NCBI GenBank assembly: GCA_003525045.1
Contig: DQGF01000295.1
Span: forward strand, 1 to 16,977
From: Pseudomonas sp.
GTDB taxonomy: Bacteria > Pseudomonadota > Gammaproteobacteria > Pseudomonadales > Pseudomonadaceae
Direction: 5' to 3'
DNA length: 16,977 nucleotides
Shown: positions 14,400 through 16,977 of the stretch, piece after piece
How positions within the stretch are numbered: position 1 is the stretch's first letter
Layout: each line of letters opens with the position of its first letter
Notes under the pieces: model-generated
Databases searched by the model: none
Seen by the model: the letters and a program-made list of their open reading frames with translations, nothing else
Told to the model about the DNA's origin: nothing
Made by a program: the position numbers and the translations under genes

Positions 14400-14666
14400 A
14401 TGAACGCCCCGCTCCGTATCAACGAAGCACTTTTGATTGCCGACCGCGCATTTCAACCTTTTCAATGCGTGGCCTGGGCCCCACAGGACGGTAATGGCGA
14501 ACTCAACCTTAGCGTTATCGACCGTACCAACACCCACATCGGTCGCAAGCGGATCCCAAGCAGTGCCTATACCGATCCCGCGCAACTTGAAAGCCTGCTT
14601 AATCAGGCACGTGCCGAGTTGAGCAAGGAAGGCTACACCCTGCAATCGTGGTCGATGCCACACTAA
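14400..14666 (+). CDS. 88-aa protein of unknown function
   Basis: I do not recognise this gene. The protein starts MNAPLRINEALLIADRAFQ and is soluble, with no signal peptide or membrane segment. It appears to have a short N-terminal helix, a central beta-like part (CVAWAPQ, ELNLSVIDRTNTHIGRKRIP) and a C-terminal helix (DPAQLESLLNQARAELSKEG) ending in GYTLQSWSMPH. A small alpha/beta domain is plausible. AGAGAG precedes the ATG at 14400 by 8 nt. An in-frame TTG at 14376 lacks a ribosome site. It is divergent from the sigma-54 activator, followed by a stable hairpin, and so probably monocistronic. Codon use looks native. The frame, start signal and terminator-like hairpin together support a real gene. 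Confidence 0.7.
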   Translation: MNAPLRINEALLIADRAFQPFQCVAWAPQDGNGELNLSVIDRTNTHIGRKRIPSSAYTDPAQLESLLNQARAELSKEGYTLQSWSMPH

Positions 14667-14674
14667 GCACGTTT

Positions 14675-14698
14675 GCGGGTTACTTCACAGTAACCCGC
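14675..14698 (+). terminator. hairpin after the 88-aa gene
   Basis: GCGGGTTAC (14675-14683) and GTAACCCGC (14690-14698) form a perfect 9-bp stem over TTCACA, 8 nt after the stop. The downstream bases are C-rich (CCTCCCC), so there is no U-tract. It may work as a terminator with Rho or simply protect the 3' end. Confidence 0.55.
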
Positions 14699-14948
14699 CC
14701 CTCCCCGATCATTAATAGCGCGCTTCCCGTGGCCATCTGCACTTCACGATGATCCATTTCGCACTTGTGCACGTCCATTTAATTGACAGGCTTGCCAGTG
14801 GTTCGAAAAGACACTGTTCTGGCACAAAGCGACCCTCCGCCTGTTAGTTCTCACTGTTGTGCATCTTTGCATTCAGGGATTGAATGATTTCCCTAATAAA
14901 GTCGCCACCCAACTTCTGGATAAGGACGACTCGCAAGGAGGTGCGTGC

Positions 14949-16238
14949 ATGTCAATCCAGACCGCTTTTGCCTTGAATGCAACACTGAACGGCGCCGGAA
15001 CACTCGACTTATCCTTTGCCGGAACCGGCACAACCCAAGTGTATTTCGCCGGCAGCACCTCAAGCATGGCCAACGGGGTCGCGATTGATTCACGCGGCAG
15101 GTTGCTGGTAGCGGCTAAGGTCGGAACGCCAGGCGGTAGCCGCTTCGGCCTGGCTCGCCTGCTGGAAGATGGCTCGGCCGACCTGGCATTCGGCATTCAA
15201 GGCAGCGTCATCGGCCAGTTCGAACTGGGCTACGAGGCCATGGCGGGCAAAGTCCACGTGTTGCCCGATGGGCAGATTTTGCTGGCCGGCCTGCACTACA
15301 CCAATGCGCACCAGACCTTGCCCGCCCTGGCCCTGTTCGATCAGCAAGGCCGCCCGGTTCCAGGCTTTGGCGACAATGGTCGCTGCGTGGTGCGCCTGCC
15401 GGGCAATCTGTCCCTGGGCGCGCGCGACGCCTGGCTGCCCCCAGGTGTGCCAGGCACCGAAGCCTGTGATGTCTGCGTGCAGGAAGACGGTCGCATCCTG
15501 CTGTTGGCCAATCATCACTTCGAACTGGCCGATCATGTCGGCATGCTCATCCGGCTCGACGCCGACGGTTCGCTCGACAGCACGTTCAATGGTCGCGGCT
15601 TCGTAGTGATCAGGCACCTGCTGATGAACACCTGGATCGGCAGCCTGATGGTGCAACGAGACGGTCGGATTCTGGTCGGGGGCTCGATCAACTTCCCCCA
15701 GGAAGGCCTATTGGCCCGATATCACACCGACGGCCGGCTCGACGATTGTTTTGCCGTGGACGGCTTCATGAGTTTCAAGGCACAGGAGCGCAGTGCTCAG
15801 GTCAGCCAGATCATCCAGCAGGACAATGGCGACCTGCAGTGTTTTGGCAGCAGCCGCGACCCGATGCAGTGCCTGGCACTGAAAGTACACAGCAATGGCC
15901 GTCCGGACAGCCATTGCAATGGCGGCCACCCGCAACTGCTGGAAATCGGCCACAGTGGCTGCCAGTGGAGCGCCGCCCAGGCATTGCCGGATGGCTGCGT
16001 GCTGGTGGCGGGCGCAATGATCGGCGACGTCGAAGGCGATTTCATTCTGGCCCGCTACATGGCCGACGGTCAGCTCGATTGTCGCTTTGGCAACGGTACC
16101 GGCTGGGTTCGGACCCGCCTGGGGCGCAGCCTGGATACCGCCACTTCATTGGCCGTACAAACCGACGCAAGCATAGTCGTAGGGGGCTATTCGCTGGACG
16201 GCAACTATCGCGCCGTGGTCGCACGCTATCTGGGTTAA
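14949..16238 (+). CDS. delta-60 repeat protein, predicted beta-propeller
   Basis: This 429-aa protein is built of about seven delta-60-type repeats. Each is recognisable by (L/A)D-x-x-F-x-x-x-G: TLDLSFAGTG (18), SADLAFGIQG (76), PVPGFGDNG (136), SLDSTFNGRG (208), RLDDCFAVDG (263), RPDSHCNGG (318, degenerate) and QLDCRFGNGTG (375). Each is followed by a beta-rich DGRILVGG-like strand at 55-70 residue spacing. A propeller fold is likely. There is no signal peptide, and ten cysteines suggest a cytoplasmic location or non-classical export. Function unknown. AGGAGG 7 nt before the ATG at 14949 decides the start; the frame is open upstream to 14859 without a ribosome site. The preceding 282-nt gap holds a TTGACA (14783-14788) but no matching -10. 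Confidence 0.85.
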   Translation: MSIQTAFALNATLNGAGTLDLSFAGTGTTQVYFAGSTSSMANGVAIDSRGRLLVAAKVGTPGGSRFGLARLLEDGSADLAFGIQGSVIGQFELGYEAMAGKVHVLPDGQILLAGLHYTNAHQTLPALALFDQQGRPVPGFGDNGRCVVRLPGNLSLGARDAWLPPGVPGTEACDVCVQEDGRILLLANHHFELADHVGMLIRLDADGSLDSTFNGRGFVVIRHLLMNTWIGSLMVQRDGRILVGGSINFPQEGLLARYHTDGRLDDCFAVDGFMSFKAQERSAQVSQIIQQDNGDLQCFGSSRDPMQCLALKVHSNGRPDSHCNGGHPQLLEIGHSGCQWSAAQALPDGCVLVAGAMIGDVEGDFILARYMADGQLDCRFGNGTGWVRTRLGRSLDTATSLAVQTDASIVVGGYSLDGNYRAVVARYLG

Positions 16239-16269
16239 CCGGAAGGATTTTTCCTACACTTGATCTTCC

Positions 16270-16286
16270 CTTGCACTTACGGCAAG
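16270..16286 (+). promoter_or_regulatory. short dyad upstream of nhaB
   Basis: CTTGC (16270-16274) and GCAAG (16282-16286) flank 7 nt in the 78-nt gap between the delta-60 gene and nhaB. The stem is too short and lacks a U-tract, so an operator or a weak RNA hairpin are equally possible. Confidence 0.25.
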
Positions 16287-16316
16287 TTGCGCGCTTCTTA
16301 ATACAAGGAGTAGCCA

Positions 16317-16977
16317 ATGTCCGGTTCAATGGCCCAAGCCTTCGCGCACAATTTTCTCGGGCATTCCCCCCGCTGGTACAAGGCGAGCATAGTCGGCTTC
16401 CTGATACTCAACGCCTTGGTGTTGTGGACGGTCGGCCCGGTGGCGGCAGGCTGGCTGCTGGTGCTGGAATTCATCTTCACCCTGGCCATGGCACTCAAGT
16501 GTTATCCGTTGATGCCCGGCGGCCTGCTGCTGGTCGAAGCGCTGCTGCTGAAGATGACCACGCCCCAGGCACTCTATGACGAACTGGTGCACAACTTCCC
16601 GGTGATCCTGCTGCTGATGTTCATGGTGGCCGGCATCTATTTCATGAAAGACCTGTTGTTGTTCCTGTTCTCGCGACTGCTGCTCGGGGTCCGCTCCAAA
16701 GCCATGCTGGCGCTGATGTTCTGCTTTCTGTCGGCGTTTCTGTCGGCGTTTCTCGATGCACTGACCGTAACGGCGGTGATCATCAGTGCGGCGGTGGGAT
16801 TCTACTCGGTGTATCACCGCGTCGCCTCGGGCGACGATCCGCGGCAGGACAGCCCGATCGGTAACGACCAGAATTTGCCCAAACTGCATCACGCCGACCT
16901 CGAACAATTCCGCGCCTTTCTGCGCAGCCTGCTGATGCACGGCGCCGTGGGTACCGCGCTGGGCGGCGTCTGCACAT
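16317..16977 (+). CDS. nhaB: NhaB Na+/H+ antiporter (5' part, cut by window edge)
   Basis: The first 220 codons of an inner-membrane Na+/H+ antiporter are present; full NhaB is about 500 aa, so the rest lies beyond the window. The N-terminus ([20 protein letters not shown], then [12 protein letters not shown]) and the following hydrophobic helices, with [14 protein letters not shown] [20 protein letters not shown] and [20 protein letters not shown], match NhaB closely. The D in FLDALTV lies in a membrane segment expected to carry ions. NhaB exports Na+ (or Li+) in exchange for protons at neutral to alkaline pH. AAGGAG precedes the ATG by 6 nt. It follows the delta-60 gene by 78 nt without an obvious terminator, so partial co-transcription is possible. 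Confidence 0.95.
   Translation, partial: MSGSMAQAFAHNFLGHSPRWYKASIVGFLILNALVLWTVGPVAAGWLLVLEFIFTLAMALKCYPLMPGGLLLVEALLLKMTTPQALYDELVHNFPVILLLMFMVAGIYFMKDLLLFLFSRLLLGVRSKAMLALMFCFLSAFLSAFLDALTVTAVIISAAVGFYSVYHRVASGDDPRQDSPIGNDQNLPKLHHADLEQFRAFLRSLLMHGAVGTALGGVCT

Noticed and set aside
14783..14788. Perfect TTGACA upstream of the delta-60 gene
   Set aside because: No -10-like sequence at 16-18 bp (only AAAAGA), so it is not supported as a promoter.
15746..16579. 277-aa open frame overlapping the end of the delta-60 gene and the start of nhaB
   Set aside because: It is out of frame with two recognised genes and has no ribosome site; nhaB in the other frame has clear homology features.

Overview
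The window is a chromosomal segment of a fluorescent-type Pseudomonas, most likely from the P. fluorescens group. Three things point there: the complete six-gene fap (functional amyloid in Pseudomonas) operon, Pseudomonas-type REP repeats between genes, and neighbours typical of the genus (yhhS-type MFS, azoR with a LysR regulator, uppP, nhaB). I see no rRNA, tRNA, CRISPR array, insertion sequence, integrase or phage gene. Coding density and GC-rich codon use look like core or stable-accessory chromosome rather than a recent island.

Positions 1-7251 are housekeeping and accessory metabolism. A YhhS-type MFS exporter is followed by a REP doublet that folds into a long hairpin. A secreted alpha/beta hydrolase and an FMN azoreductase (azoR) lie on the minus strand. 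Divergent from azoR are a LysR regulator and a YjbR/MmcQ protein that overlap by ATGA. These converge, with overlapping stop codons, on a minus-strand pair: uppP (undecaprenyl-diphosphatase) and a DUF1294 membrane protein. A plus-strand pnuC and NadR-like nicotinamide riboside kinase pair then forms a small NAD-precursor salvage operon.

Positions 7252-12637 hold the amyloid system. A long leader carries inverted repeats and a good sigma-54 (-24/-12) element. Then come fapA (assembly regulator/chaperone), fapB (minor subunit), fapC (major fibre subunit), fapD (C39-type periplasmic cysteine protease), fapE (exported accessory/minor component) and fapF (trimeric outer-membrane secretion pore). 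A strong hairpin between fapC and fapD and a very strong one after fapF divide expression into an abundant subunit part (ABC) and a lower-dose machinery part (DEF). Downstream and convergent is a sigma-54 enhancer-binding activator with an intact GAFTGA motif. It is the obvious candidate to switch on the -24/-12 promoter of fapA.

Positions 14059-16977 hold a 341-nt divergent regulatory gap, an 88-aa orphan gene, a delta-60 repeat (predicted beta-propeller) protein without a signal peptide, and the 5' part of nhaB (Na+/H+ antiporter), cut by the window edge.

I did not find a wholly new system. The points most worth a second look are FapC's two His/Gly-rich blocks and duplicated F-x-A-x-G-x-F-x-x-A-G motif, the terminator inside the fap operon, the Cys/His cluster and missing phospho-Asp in the activator's N-terminal domain, and the uncharacterised 88-aa and delta-60 genes beside it.
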